From UBA2020 sp964551435 (GTDB lineage Bacteria; Pseudomonadota; Alphaproteobacteria; Micavibrionales; UBA2020): a stretch of 64,000 nucleotides of DNA. Shown one piece after another: positions 35,664-44,931 of this stretch. Numbering within the stretch: position 1 is the stretch's first letter; every line of letters begins with the position of its first letter. The notes under the pieces are model-generated. The model was not told the DNA's origin. It ran no database searches and saw only the letters and a program-made list of their open reading frames with translations. A program made the position numbers and the translations under genes. Where the stretch lies: the NCBI GenBank assembly GCA_964551435.1, contig CAZKBS010000005.1, forward strand, positions 47,072 to 111,071. The letters run 5' to 3'.

Positions 35664-36608
35664 ATGGTCTATCATCTGGAATTCGAAAAACCGATCGTTG
35701 AGCTGGAAGCGAAAATCGCCGAACTGGGCCAGTTGCCCAACAGCGGCGACATGCAGGAAGAAATCACCCGCATGCGCGAAAAATCCGAACGCATCCTCAT
35801 CCAGACCTATTCCAAACTGGCGCCCGACCAGAAAGTGCAAGTGGCCCGCCATCCGAGCCGCCCGCACTTCCTCGATTACGCCAAGCGCCTTATTCAGGAT
35901 TTCACGCCGCTGGCCGGTGACCGCTATTTCGGCGAAGACGCCGCGCTGCTGGGGGGCCTTGGCCGCTTCCGCGGGCAGAGCGTTGTTGTCATGGGGCAGG
36001 AAAAAGGCCACGACACTCAAAGCCGTATCCATCACAATTTCGGCATGACCAAGCCCGAAGGTTACCGCAAGGCGCAGCGCCTGATGGCCATGGCCAGCCA
36101 GTTCAATCTGCCGATTATCACGCTGGTCGATACCGCAGGCGCCTTCCCCGGCATCGAAGCGGAAGAGCGCGGCCAGTCCGAAGCCATCGCGAAATCGATT
36201 GAATCCTGCCTGCGCGCCGAAGTCCCCGTCGTCTCGACGATTATCGGCGAAGGCGGTTCGGGCGGCGCGATTGCGATTGCCACCGCCGACCGCGTGATGA
36301 TGCTGGAACATTCCATCTATTCCGTCATTTCGCCCGAAGGCTGCGCGTCTATTCTCTGGCGTTCCGCCGAATTCGCGAAAGACGCCGCGCGCGCGCTGAA
36401 GCTGACCGCGCAGGACCTCAAACAACTCGGCATCATCGATACCATTATCGAAGAGCCGATGGGCGGCGCCCACCGCGAGCCGGAGCGCACCATTGACGTT
36501 GTCGGTGATTACATCGAACGCGCCCTCGCCGAATTGAAACCGCTGGATGCGGCAACCCTCAAAACCCGCCGCCGCCAGAAATTCCTCGAAATGGGGCATA
36601 CGGTTTAA
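35664..36608 (+). CDS. accA: Acetyl-CoA carboxylase carboxyltransferase subunit alpha
   Basis: Forms the carboxyltransferase of acetyl-CoA carboxylase with AccD and makes malonyl-CoA for fatty acid synthesis. The 314-residue sequence starts with the typical helical N-terminus (LEFEKPIVELEAKIAEL). It carries the crotonase-fold core with GHDTQSRIHHNFGMTKPEGYRKA, TLVDTAGAFPGIEAEERGQSEAIA, IIGEGGSGGAIAI and SVISPEGCASILW. It stands alone after the xerD terminator, as accA often does apart from accD. It ends 20 bases before a terminator. Confidence 0.97.
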   Translation: MVYHLEFEKPIVELEAKIAELGQLPNSGDMQEEITRMREKSERILIQTYSKLAPDQKVQVARHPSRPHFLDYAKRLIQDFTPLAGDRYFGEDAALLGGLGRFRGQSVVVMGQEKGHDTQSRIHHNFGMTKPEGYRKAQRLMAMASQFNLPIITLVDTAGAFPGIEAEERGQSEAIAKSIESCLRAEVPVVSTIIGEGGSGGAIAIATADRVMMLEHSIYSVISPEGCASILWRSAEFAKDAARALKLTAQDLKQLGIIDTIIEEPMGGAHREPERTIDVVGDYIERALAELKPLDAATLKTRRRQKFLEMGHTV

Positions 36609-36628
36609 AAAAGAAAACCGGACATCAT

Positions 36629-36668
36629 AAAAACCCGCGCGCTTTCGCAAAAGGCCGCGGGTTTTTTA
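36629..36668 (+). terminator. Terminator after accA
   Basis: AAACCCGCG/CGCGGGTTT stem around a 16-nt loop followed by TTTT. The flanking A- and T-runs let it serve the convergent gene as well. Confidence 0.75.
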
Positions 36669-38963
36669 TTTTGAATTTTGTGGGGACGATGACTGGGCCG
36701 GTTTGACCGCCGTTTCAGGCCGCGGCTTTTCATGCAGGCGGTCCAGCACATCGCGGATGGGCGAGCCGAGGCGGTAAACCGCCGGCTGGGTATGAATGGC
36801 CCAATCCAGAATACGCGCCATCACAGGCGCCTGCGCGATGGCATTATCGCGGTATTTCTCGTAAGTCGCGCCCGCGTAAGGGTTCGGCATGAAACGCGGC
36901 ACGAAAACGATACCCGCGATAAAAACACCGACCATGGCGGCCTGCACCGGCAGACGCATGTATGTCGGCAACCAGCGGCGGCGCATCAGGGCGCCCAGCC
37001 CCGCGCGCACCATGATATTCCACCAGCGCAGCAAGGTTAAAATCACCACCATCAATGAAATGATAAGCGCAACCGCGGGGATATAGACCGCGCGGGCGTA
37101 GTCTTTGCCCTTTTCCGCCAGCGGCTGTCCGTTGGCGTATTGCTGCTTCTCCGCCTCGATATCACCCAGTATATTGTCGAGAATTTGCCGATAGCGCGGC
37201 AAAATCATTTTTTTGAAAAACACATCCGGCGACATCACCAGATCTTCAATCGGCGGCAGGGGCGGCATTTTAGCGGCTTCAAAAAACTGCGGAATGGACA
37301 GACCGGGCGGCATGCCGGCGGGTGCTTTCTTTTTCCATTTCCGGTTGATTTCCTGACGGATGAGCGTTTCAACCGTCTGGCGGAAAGATTCAGGTTCATA
37401 AAACCAGTTGACCGGCAGGGTCAGTCCCGATTCCGGCATTTTGGTCGAAATATAATCCTGCACCTTTTCACGCAGCTTCACTTGCGTCGGATAGGCCGCC
37501 ACGAATTCTGCCCGCGTTTTAATATCCGGTGTATAGCCGCCGGAGCGTTCGGCAAACTGGCGTTCAGCATCCGATGCGACGTCGGCGACAATCGTGCGCT
37601 CTTTACCGCGCACCAGCGGCGGGCAGTTGCGCGTTGCGCAGTATTCACGCAAACGGTCTTTATAAGGCGCGATGCGCTGTATCATATTAAGGCCGCTGGC
37701 GCTGATCTGCTGCTCGTATTCGCGCACGCCTTGTTTGTATCGCCGCCAGCCGAGGTCGATTTCCCTTTCGACTTCCTCGACCGCACGGCGGCTTTCGATG
37801 GAGACCACCTCTTGCGCCATCGCGCGGTCATATTCTTCGGATGCGCGTTTGTAGGGAATATAGTACTGGTCAATCATCTGCTGCTGGATTTTGCTGCGCT
37901 CATCTGCGACCTTGGCGAGGTAACGGTCATATTGTTCGCGCGGCGAAAACCACATACCGCGCGATGCCACGCTTTGCACCATGCGGTCTTTGTTTTCTTC
38001 CATATCCGCACGGATGCCGTCGGGGCTTAGCATCCACATACTGCCGAGGATAATCCGCGCCGACTTGACATTATCCAGCTCGTTTTCCGCATCACAAAGC
38101 GCAAGTTCTTCGAGGTTGATGGTGCAGTTTTCAAGAATGGATCGCAGCATCAGCACATAACGCGCATTGACGCGCTGCTCCCATGTCGTGCGTTCGATGA
38201 GCGCCTGCTCAATCAGCAGTTTCTGGCCCAGAAAAACCGCCGGCCAGACAATCAAAAACAGGCTGACCACATTTACAAAAACATTCCGCCCCCGCCCGAT
38301 GGCCGAACCATAAGCCACGCCCAGCGCGGGTGCCATGGACAGCATGATATCCTTGCTGCTGGGGTCGATGGGAATGCTGGCAGGCCCTGCGATGGCCGCC
38401 GAGAAAATCATCATCATCGGCAAAAGCGCCACAAGGCCGATCATATAGTAAAGCCAGCGCAGCCGCCCCGCCGTGACATGAAACGACGACGAAGCAAAAA
38501 GCCCCAGCACCAGCAAAAAACATCCGCCCGCCGAAACGGTCCGCCCAAAGACCTGCAGGTCTTCCATTTTCACAGGATCGGACCGCACACTGCCCGCAAT
38601 ATCCAGCAGCGACATATTGAATTCTATTTCCGCAACCAGATAGCCCATACTGAGCAAAAACAGCAAAGCCGAGGCACGGAAACCTTTTTTTATAAAACTC
38701 CGCAGTGCAGAGGGCTTCCTGATGGCCTGTGATGCGCCCTTGTGGGGGCGTTCTGTGTCTTGAATATACGCGGCCGCCGGCGTGACATCTTCGGCGGGGG
38801 CTTCGGCTGCATGAGCAGACGACGACAAGACAGACACATCGCTATCTTCGTCCACAGGATCGGCAAATCCTGCCGCAGGCACCGCCGCATCCCCCGCCGC
38901 CGCGGCAGGTGGGTTTTGTTCAGGGCGCGGCACGTCCGGCTGTTCTGGCGGGGTGTCTTTCAT
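36666..38963 (-). CDS. Large multi-pass membrane protein of unknown function
   Basis: A 765-residue protein I do not recognise. Residues 1-90 are acidic, Pro/Ala-rich and probably disordered in the cytoplasm. Hydrophobic helices lie at about 97-114, 143-160, 171-191, possibly 207-222, and 228-246. A 375-residue soluble, helical and charged region follows, with a Cys pair in YCATRNCPP. Two more helices are at about 625-648 and 671-691, before a Pro-rich tail. This layout suggests a large domain on one side of the inner membrane held by helices at both ends. The gene is single and convergent with accA. Nothing nearby indicates a partner. Confidence 0.8.
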   Translation of the reverse strand: MKDTPPEQPDVPRPEQNPPAAAAGDAAVPAAGFADPVDEDSDVSVLSSSAHAAEAPAEDVTPAAAYIQDTERPHKGASQAIRKPSALRSFIKKGFRASALLFLLSMGYLVAEIEFNMSLLDIAGSVRSDPVKMEDLQVFGRTVSAGGCFLLVLGLFASSSFHVTAGRLRWLYYMIGLVALLPMMMIFSAAIAGPASIPIDPSSKDIMLSMAPALGVAYGSAIGRGRNVFVNVVSLFLIVWPAVFLGQKLLIEQALIERTTWEQRVNARYVLMLRSILENCTINLEELALCDAENELDNVKSARIILGSMWMLSPDGIRADMEENKDRMVQSVASRGMWFSPREQYDRYLAKVADERSKIQQQMIDQYYIPYKRASEEYDRAMAQEVVSIESRRAVEEVEREIDLGWRRYKQGVREYEQQISASGLNMIQRIAPYKDRLREYCATRNCPPLVRGKERTIVADVASDAERQFAERSGGYTPDIKTRAEFVAAYPTQVKLREKVQDYISTKMPESGLTLPVNWFYEPESFRQTVETLIRQEINRKWKKKAPAGMPPGLSIPQFFEAAKMPPLPPIEDLVMSPDVFFKKMILPRYRQILDNILGDIEAEKQQYANGQPLAEKGKDYARAVYIPAVALIISLMVVILTLLRWWNIMVRAGLGALMRRRWLPTYMRLPVQAAMVGVFIAGIVFVPRFMPNPYAGATYEKYRDNAIAQAPVMARILDWAIHTQPAVYRLGSPIRDVLDRLHEKPRPETAVKPAQSSSPQNSK

Positions 38964-39038
38964 TCCCCCAGTTTAGCACGGGAAGAAACCCTGCCGCTAA
39001 TGCGTTTTTATGCGTGCGCTCTTATGGATTTTCAGTGT

Positions 39039-39428
39039 TCAGGCTATAATTTTATGGGGAATCTGCATACCCTTACCGCCGCGTGCAGATTTGATTTGAC
39101 GCTGCACGGTTGTAACCTGCTGGCTGGTGCGCGCCGCCGTGCGGTAGTATTCCATCAAAAATACGCGCAGTGCCGCCGTGAAGGATGCGCCCGGTTCTTT
39201 GAGGTCATGCACAGCGCCGCACAGGTCGTGGATGCTGCACCCTTCCAGCTGCGCGACCTCGCGTAGGGCATGCCACATTTCAGGCTCCAGCCGCACGCTG
39301 GTGCGGCGCTGGTGGATACGTACGTTTTTGCTGATCAAGGCACCCTGCTGCGCGGCTTTGCGCGCCGCTTGTACGGGGAGGCTTTCCTGCTGGTTGGGGG
39401 TATAAATTTGCTGATATGCCTCGGTCAT
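39039..39428 (-). CDS. Ribbon-helix-helix domain protein (RHH_4 type)
   Basis: A 129-residue protein with a central domain (about 40-95) that fits the alphaproteobacterial RHH_4 family: RRTSVRLEPEMWHALREVAQLEGCSIHDL followed by a segment ending in FTAALRVFLMEYY. Ribbon-helix-helix domains bind DNA as dimers through the beta strand (here the TSVRLE segment). The first 38 residues are Gln/Ala-rich and the tail is basic. GGAGAC precedes the ATG. It is transcribed away from a 500-base AT-rich intergenic region, which it might regulate. Confidence 0.85.
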   Translation of the reverse strand: MTEAYQQIYTPNQQESLPVQAARKAAQQGALISKNVRIHQRRTSVRLEPEMWHALREVAQLEGCSIHDLCGAVHDLKEPGASFTAALRVFLMEYYRTAARTSQQVTTVQRQIKSARGGKGMQIPHKIIA

Positions 39429-39926
39429 GAATGTCTCCTTTTGGTATGAAAAGATGGACAGTAAGATTTGGTGTCAAAAATAAGTTCTGGTTTTATATGG
39501 TTTATCTATAGCCGTCTTGTCGCCGCGTTTGCGAAAAAAGCGCCCGCGGCACCCGCCCCTCTCAGGATGGGTCTGTATACTCTAGGATGCAGCACATCCA
39601 ATTACAACTATAAATTGAATTGATTAAAATTTTACAACAATTAGATGTATTGCACTGCAGCGGCGGTGCTTTGGTTTGCAGTTGTCTGCGGGCATCTGAA
39701 AAATAACACCGCATGACAAAGACTTCCCCGCGACCCCTGTCATTCATCGGTATGCGGACTATTTTGGGTCAACATATCGCCGCTGCAGGCTTTGCGGCAG
39801 CGATTCCGTCAAAGCGGCGGGAATCGGGCGCTGTCACAAAAATTACCCTTGTATTTTCAATGGCAAAACTGGTTTTCTCGCTGCCCCTGCCTTGTATTCG
39901 CGCTGAAGGACGTTCATAATTTTAAG
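39429..39926. other. AT-rich intergenic region with imperfect inverted repeat
   Basis: Nearly 500 bases between the divergent ribbon-helix-helix and J-domain genes. The stretch 39580-39660 is much more AT-rich than its surroundings. It carries an imperfect inverted repeat: TGCAGCACATCCAATTACAA near 39585-39605 against a related complement near 39635-39660. I found no credible gene and no promoter I would defend. Confidence 0.4.
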
Positions 39927-40565
39927 ATGTGGGATTTCAAGGGAAAATCGTTTCTGCATGGCCTTCGGGACCATCAAGAAAAAATGCCGACGCCGCGCAA
40001 GGGCTGCGACGTGCCGGGCTGCCCGCATACAGGCGATTACAAGGCTCCTAAATCCCGCTATGACCTGCGGGATTATTACTGGTTCTGCCTGGACCATGTG
40101 CGCGATTACAACGCGAACTGGGATTTTTTCAAGGGCATGAGCCCCGGCGAAATCGAATACCACATGCACAAAACCGTGGTCTGGGACCGCCCCACGTGGC
40201 GCATGACCGAGGCCGGACTGGCCGAAGACCGCGCGCGTGAAAAAATCTATGCCCATTTCAGCCGCGGGGAAAGCGTCTTCGGCGATTTTTCCATGCACGG
40301 CGACGGCGAAGACGGCCCGCAAGCCGATGCCCGCATCGATGTCGGCGCCATCCCCCACCCGACGGTCGAGGCGCTGGGCGTCATGGGCCTTGCCCCGCCT
40401 GTGGGCTGGGAAGAGGTAAAATCCCGTTACAAATCGCTGGCCAAGAAGTATCATCCGGATACGAACAAGGATACGGGCGCCGAAGAGCAGCTCAAAAAAA
40501 TCAACATGGCCTATACCATCCTCAAACTCTCCTACCAGACCTACAGCCAACTGGACGAAAGATAA
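39927..40565 (+). CDS. J-domain (DnaJ-like) protein upstream of cobS
   Basis: A 212-residue protein with a C-terminal J domain (about 148-205). The HPD motif is present in KKYHPDTNKD, and the helix after it reads INMAYTILKLSY. It should stimulate an Hsp70 ATPase. The N-terminal part has a conserved-looking segment with Cys and His (KGCDVPGCPHTG and WFCLDHVRDYN) that could bind a metal. In many alphaproteobacteria such a J protein precedes cobS, and here cobS begins 3 bases after it ends. The start is taken at ATG 39927 with MWDFKGKSF; the ribosome site is poor and other starts are possible. Confidence 0.9.
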   Translation: MWDFKGKSFLHGLRDHQEKMPTPRKGCDVPGCPHTGDYKAPKSRYDLRDYYWFCLDHVRDYNANWDFFKGMSPGEIEYHMHKTVVWDRPTWRMTEAGLAEDRAREKIYAHFSRGESVFGDFSMHGDGEDGPQADARIDVGAIPHPTVEALGVMGLAPPVGWEEVKSRYKSLAKKYHPDTNKDTGAEEQLKKINMAYTILKLSYQTYSQLDER

Positions 40566-40568
40566 AAA

Positions 40569-41540
40569 ATGACTGCCTCCGCACAGAAAAAACTCCCCGA
40601 TATCATGGTTTCGGTCCGTCAGGTTTTCGGCATCGATTCAGATTTGCAGGTACCCGCGTTTTCAAACCGCGACGACAAGGTGCCGGAAATCGACGATGCC
40701 TATATTTTCGACAAAAAAACGACCCTCGCCATTCTTGCGGGCTTTGCGCACAACAAACGCGTGATGGTGCAGGGTTATCACGGCACGGGTAAATCGACGC
40801 ATATCGAACAGGTCGCGGCACGGCTCAACTGGCCCTGCGTGCGCGTCAACCTTGACAGCCACGTCAGCCGCATCGACCTTATCGGCAAGGACGTCATCGC
40901 GCTCAAGGACGGCAAGCAGGTCACGGAATTCAAGGAAGGCATCCTGCCCTGGGCGCTGCGCAATCCTGTCGCCCTTGTATTCGACGAATACGATGCGGGC
41001 CGCCCCGATGTGATGTTCGTGATTCAGCGCGTGCTGGAATCGTCGGGCAAGCTGACCTTGCTCGACCAGAACGAGGTGCTGCACCCCCACCCCGCGTTTC
41101 GCATTTTTGCGACGGCCAATACCATCGGCCTTGGCGACACCACCGGTCTTTACCACGGCACGCAGCAGATCAACCAAGGCCAGATGGACCGCTGGAATAT
41201 CGTCGCCGCGCTCAATTATCTGCCGCCGGAGCAGGAAACAGATATCGTGCTGGCCCGCGTGCCCGCTTATAAAACCGACGAAGGCAAAAAAACCGTCGCC
41301 GCCATGGTGCGTATGGCCGGCCTGACTCGCAAAGGCTTCATGGCGGGCGACCTGTCGACCGTCATGTCGCCGCGCACCGTCATCAACTGGGCGGAAAACG
41401 CGCAAATTGTCGAAGACCTCGATTTCGCCTTTACCCTCACCTTCCTCAATAAGTGCGACGAGCTGGAACGCGCCATCGTATCCGAATACTACCAGCGCTG
41501 TTTCGACCGCGCGCTCGTGGCGACCGGCGGAGCGGCATGA
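40569..41540 (+). CDS. cobS: CobS-type AAA+ ATPase
   Basis: AAA+ subunit that, with CobT and CobN, inserts cobalt in aerobic cobalamin synthesis. The 323-residue sequence has Walker A (GYHGTGKSTHIEQVAARL, about residues 68-85), Walker B (ALVFDEYDAGRPDV) and sensor regions (FATANTIGLGDTTG), all characteristic of CobS within the MoxR-like group. It overlaps the EEP gene by 4 bases (ATGA). No other cobalamin gene is in the window, so a MoxR/VWA-type chaperone role with CobT cannot be excluded. Confidence 0.93.
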   Translation: MTASAQKKLPDIMVSVRQVFGIDSDLQVPAFSNRDDKVPEIDDAYIFDKKTTLAILAGFAHNKRVMVQGYHGTGKSTHIEQVAARLNWPCVRVNLDSHVSRIDLIGKDVIALKDGKQVTEFKEGILPWALRNPVALVFDEYDAGRPDVMFVIQRVLESSGKLTLLDQNEVLHPHPAFRIFATANTIGLGDTTGLYHGTQQINQGQMDRWNIVAALNYLPPEQETDIVLARVPAYKTDEGKKTVAAMVRMAGLTRKGFMAGDLSTVMSPRTVINWAENAQIVEDLDFAFTLTFLNKCDELERAIVSEYYQRCFDRALVATGGAA

Positions 41541-42256
41541 GGCTTATCCAGCTCAATCTCTGGTACGGGCGTTTGATTATGAACGCCGTGCGGTTCATGC
41601 AAAAAGCGCCGCCCGATATCCTGTGCCTGCAAGAGGTCATGAGCAACCCAGACTGCGAGGAATTCAATTTCAACAACCTTGAAAAGCTGAAGCGCGACCT
41701 CGGCTATGACTACCACTTTTTCTCGCCTACACTCGATTTCGCCACAGGCGATAGCACAACATTTTTCGGGAATGCGATATTAAGCCGTAAACCGATAGAA
41801 GAGGTTAAAACCGTTTTTACTTACGGCGAATACCTCAGTCATTTTTCATTGAAACGTCCTGACGATATGCCGCGTAATTTCCAACATGCCGTCATCGCCG
41901 GCGCAAATATCATCAACCATCACGGCTTCTGGTTCGATGGCGATAAAATCGGCAACACCGAAACCGAACGTCAGATGGGCATGGTTTCCGACTATATCGC
42001 GGGCCTCTCCGGCCCTGTTATCTTTACGGGCGATTTGAATTTATGGCCGGAGGCTGCATCGCTGCGGCATTTCAAAAACGCGATGCGCGATCTTGTCGCT
42101 GAATACGGTTTCACCACCACGCGGAATTTCACGTCGTTCAAACCCGTCGAGATTTGCGATTATATTTTCGTCAACGAACACGTTACCGTGAACGAGTTCA
42201 AGGTGCATGACGACGTGGTATCCGACCACGCGATGCTGGAGCTGGATTACGCATGA
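41537..42256 (+). CDS. Endonuclease/exonuclease/phosphatase (EEP) family protein
   Basis: A 239-residue protein of the EEP superfamily (Mg2+-dependent phosphodiesterases such as ExoIII, DNase I and inositol phosphatases). Visible motifs are LNLWYG (Asn), CLQEVM (metal-binding Glu), TGDLNLWP (Asp-Asn) and SDHAMLELDY (Asp-His), so the catalytic set is complete. There is no signal peptide. It is inserted between cobS and cobT with ATGA overlaps on both sides, so all three are translated as one unit. The substrate is unknown. Confidence 0.88.
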   Translation: MRLIQLNLWYGRLIMNAVRFMQKAPPDILCLQEVMSNPDCEEFNFNNLEKLKRDLGYDYHFFSPTLDFATGDSTTFFGNAILSRKPIEEVKTVFTYGEYLSHFSLKRPDDMPRNFQHAVIAGANIINHHGFWFDGDKIGNTETERQMGMVSDYIAGLSGPVIFTGDLNLWPEAASLRHFKNAMRDLVAEYGFTTTRNFTSFKPVEICDYIFVNEHVTVNEFKVHDDVVSDHAMLELDYA

Positions 42257-44106
42257 CCGACCAGCACGACCCGACCGAGAATTTCAAAAGCGCGACGCAA
42301 TCGACCGCCCGCGCGCTGTCGGGCCGTGACGATCTGGATGTCAGCTTCAGCGGGCACCTCGCGGAGATGGGCGATGGCAGCATCCGCCTGCCCGCCCTGC
42401 CCAAAGATATGTCCGAAGACGACACGCGTTTCGTGCGCGGCCTTGCCGACAGTTTTGCTCTGCGCCTGCGCTATCACGATTCCGCGCTGCATGGCCGCCT
42501 GCTGCCCGCCGATCCTCAGGCGAAGGCGGTGTATGAGGCGCTCGAAGATGCGCGCATCGAGGCCGTCGGCACCGCCGATTACCCCGGCGCCGCCGCAAAC
42601 ATCGAAACCACGCTGAAGCGCGAAGCCAAACGTCTGCGCCTGCATCTGGTCAAGGGCATGGAAGACGCCCCGCTGGCAGAGGCGCTGCGGTATCTGGCGC
42701 GCGAGGCCTTCACACGCCGCCTCGTGCCCGCCGAAGCCGCCAAGACCGCCAAAATCTGGAAGCAATGGATACGCGACCATCTGGGCGAAGACGGGCTGGA
42801 ATCCCTGCACCGCGTGATGCACGATCAGGAACAATTCGCCCGCCTTGCCCAGCAGATGATTTCGCGCATGGACCTGGAACCCGCCCCCGCCGAACCGCCG
42901 CGCAACCCCGAGGATGGCGACAGCGACAACGATGAAGATGCCAAAGGCGCCGATACCCCCAACGACGACGGCAGCCCCAAAACCCCGCCGCCCGTTGGCA
43001 GCGCGGAGGAAAGCGACAACGGCGACAGCGCCGAACAGCAAATGGACGCGCAGGCCGGCAGCGAGCTGGAGGAAATGGACGATCAGAGCGCCACGTCCGA
43101 AGACGACGAGCCGCGCCGCAATGACCCGCGCCGCGATGATTACGAAACCCTGCACGGCGATTACAAAGTTTACTGCACAGCGTTTGACGAGGTTGTGCAG
43201 GCCAAAGACCTTTGCGATGCAGAGGAACTTCAGAAACTGCGCAAAATGCTCGATAAGCAGCTCACGCAGCTGCAGGGCGTCATCACGCGGCTTGCGAACC
43301 GCCTGCAGCGCAAACTGATGGCGCAGCAAACCCGCGCCTGGCAGTTCGACCTTGAAGAAGGCTTGCTCGACAGCGCCCGCCTGTCGCGCGTGGTGACAAA
43401 CCCGCTGATGCCCATCAGCTATAAACAGGAAAGCGAAACCGATTTTCGCGATACCGTGGTGACGCTGCTGATTGACAATTCCGGATCCATGCGCGGCCGC
43501 CCCATCACGATTGCGGCGATGTCCACGGATATTCTGGCCCGCACGCTGGAGAGATGCGGCGTGAAAGTCGAAATCCTCGGCTTCACCACCCGCGCGTGGA
43601 AAGGCGGCGCCTCGCGCGAGCGCTGGCTGGCCGACGGCAAGCCGTCATCGCCGGGGCGACTGAATGACCTGCGTCATATCGTCTATAAAGGCGCCGACAA
43701 TCCATGGCGGCATTGCCGCGCGAACCTCGGCCTCATGCTGCGCGAGGGATTGCTCAAGGAAAACATCGATGGAGAGGCGCTGCTCTGGGCCTATGAACGC
43801 CTGATGTACCGACCCGAACAGCGTAAAATTTTGATGGTGATTTCAGACGGCGCGCCGGTGGACGATTCCACCCTTTCGGCCAATCAGGGTAATTACCTTG
43901 AAGAACACCTGCGCCGCGTGATCCATTACATCGAAAACAAATCGCCCGTGCAACTGCTGGCAATCGGCATCGGCCACGACGTCACGCGCTATTACGAACG
44001 CGCCGTCACCCTCGTCGACGCCGAAGAACTGGGCGGCGCCATCACCGAAAAACTGGCCGAGCTTTTCGATGAAAAACAACCCGCCCGAAAGAAAAAGCGC
44101 GGGTAG
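42253..44106 (+). CDS. cobT: CobT-type VWA protein
   Basis: Partner of CobS in the cobaltochelatase complex, 617 residues. The N-terminal helical domain is followed by a strongly acidic low-complexity linker (about residues 215-300, many Asp, Glu, Pro, Ser). The C-terminal von Willebrand A domain has the MIDAS motif DNSGSMRG near residue 410, then STDILARTLERCGVKVEILGFTT and VISDGAPVDDST. This layout is typical of CobT. The start ATG overlaps the EEP stop (ATGA). The next gene starts immediately after its stop codon. Confidence 0.94.
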   Translation: MTDQHDPTENFKSATQSTARALSGRDDLDVSFSGHLAEMGDGSIRLPALPKDMSEDDTRFVRGLADSFALRLRYHDSALHGRLLPADPQAKAVYEALEDARIEAVGTADYPGAAANIETTLKREAKRLRLHLVKGMEDAPLAEALRYLAREAFTRRLVPAEAAKTAKIWKQWIRDHLGEDGLESLHRVMHDQEQFARLAQQMISRMDLEPAPAEPPRNPEDGDSDNDEDAKGADTPNDDGSPKTPPPVGSAEESDNGDSAEQQMDAQAGSELEEMDDQSATSEDDEPRRNDPRRDDYETLHGDYKVYCTAFDEVVQAKDLCDAEELQKLRKMLDKQLTQLQGVITRLANRLQRKLMAQQTRAWQFDLEEGLLDSARLSRVVTNPLMPISYKQESETDFRDTVVTLLIDNSGSMRGRPITIAAMSTDILARTLERCGVKVEILGFTTRAWKGGASRERWLADGKPSSPGRLNDLRHIVYKGADNPWRHCRANLGLMLREGLLKENIDGEALLWAYERLMYRPEQRKILMVISDGAPVDDSTLSANQGNYLEEHLRRVIHYIENKSPVQLLAIGIGHDVTRYYERAVTLVDAEELGGAITEKLAELFDEKQPARKKKRG

Positions 44107-44868
44107 ATGAAAAACGCTGCGATATTACTTTCCCTGTTCCTGCTGTTCTTTTTTACTCCGCTGTACGCGCAGGCATCCCCACTTTCGGCCGAAAACCTCG
44201 GCCCGATTTCCCCCCGCGCCGAAGAAGAATTATATCTCCTTAAAATATCATCCGAAGGGTTTCTGGCTGACCACATACATTATGCCGTAGCGGATAAGCA
44301 CGGAAATATTGTGGCGATGACGTCCGAAGTCGGCCGCTTAACACATAGATTAGAGTGCACGTCAAATGAGGGATGCCTGCTGTATAACCTGTGGCAAGGA
44401 GAGAGAGCCCTCTGGGATTTCAAAACCGGACTGCCGTTGCAAGAGAGAAAACCGATTTTTTCCAAAAACCTAGATAAAGAAACGGCCCCATACCGTCTGG
44501 ATTGGGAAGCTTTCATCAACCGCGGAAAAGGCGCACGCATAGAAACCCTCTTTCTGCAAGATATGCTCGATAGACCTTTCGGTGTTTTTCAACTTGTTCC
44601 CGCAGAAAATGTGCGTGCGAATTTTTTTGCGGCCTGTGTCATCATGATTCTGATGCTTGCCAGCTATTATGGCGCTGTCCGCGCATGGAAAACAAAGAAT
44701 ATCGACCTGCAAGCTCTCAGTTTTGTGGTTTATGGCCTGAGCTTTATTTTTGCATGCGTCTTGATTGACATGGCCTTCACCATCACACCGATTCACTTCG
44801 GCGCCTTGATATTGGCCTCGGCGTCCGGCTTTTACCGTCTTGGCAAGCGAACGCACAAAACCGCCTGA
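44107..44868 (+). CDS. Hypothetical membrane protein downstream of cobT
   Basis: A 253-residue protein with a cleavable-looking signal peptide (residues 1-22, ending YAQA), a periplasmic domain of about 150 residues with two Cys (ECTSNEGC), and three hydrophobic helices near the C-terminus (about 175-193, 203-224, 226-243). The ATG follows the cobT stop with no gap, so it is probably translated by reinitiation. Base composition is lower in G+C than cobT. I recognise no family. Confidence 0.75.
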   Translation: MKNAAILLSLFLLFFFTPLYAQASPLSAENLGPISPRAEEELYLLKISSEGFLADHIHYAVADKHGNIVAMTSEVGRLTHRLECTSNEGCLLYNLWQGERALWDFKTGLPLQERKPIFSKNLDKETAPYRLDWEAFINRGKGARIETLFLQDMLDRPFGVFQLVPAENVRANFFAACVIMILMLASYYGAVRAWKTKNIDLQALSFVVYGLSFIFACVLIDMAFTITPIHFGALILASASGFYRLGKRTHKTA

Positions 44869-44931
44869 TTTTCCTGTTTATTCCCCCCTCCGCCTGCGCT
44901 AAAATCGCGCGGAAACGAGAGGGTGCCGAGA

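Noticed and set aside
39713..39919. 68-codon frame upstream of the J-domain gene
   Set aside because: No ribosome site and no recognisable sequence; it lies in the AT-rich gap and ends before the J-domain start.
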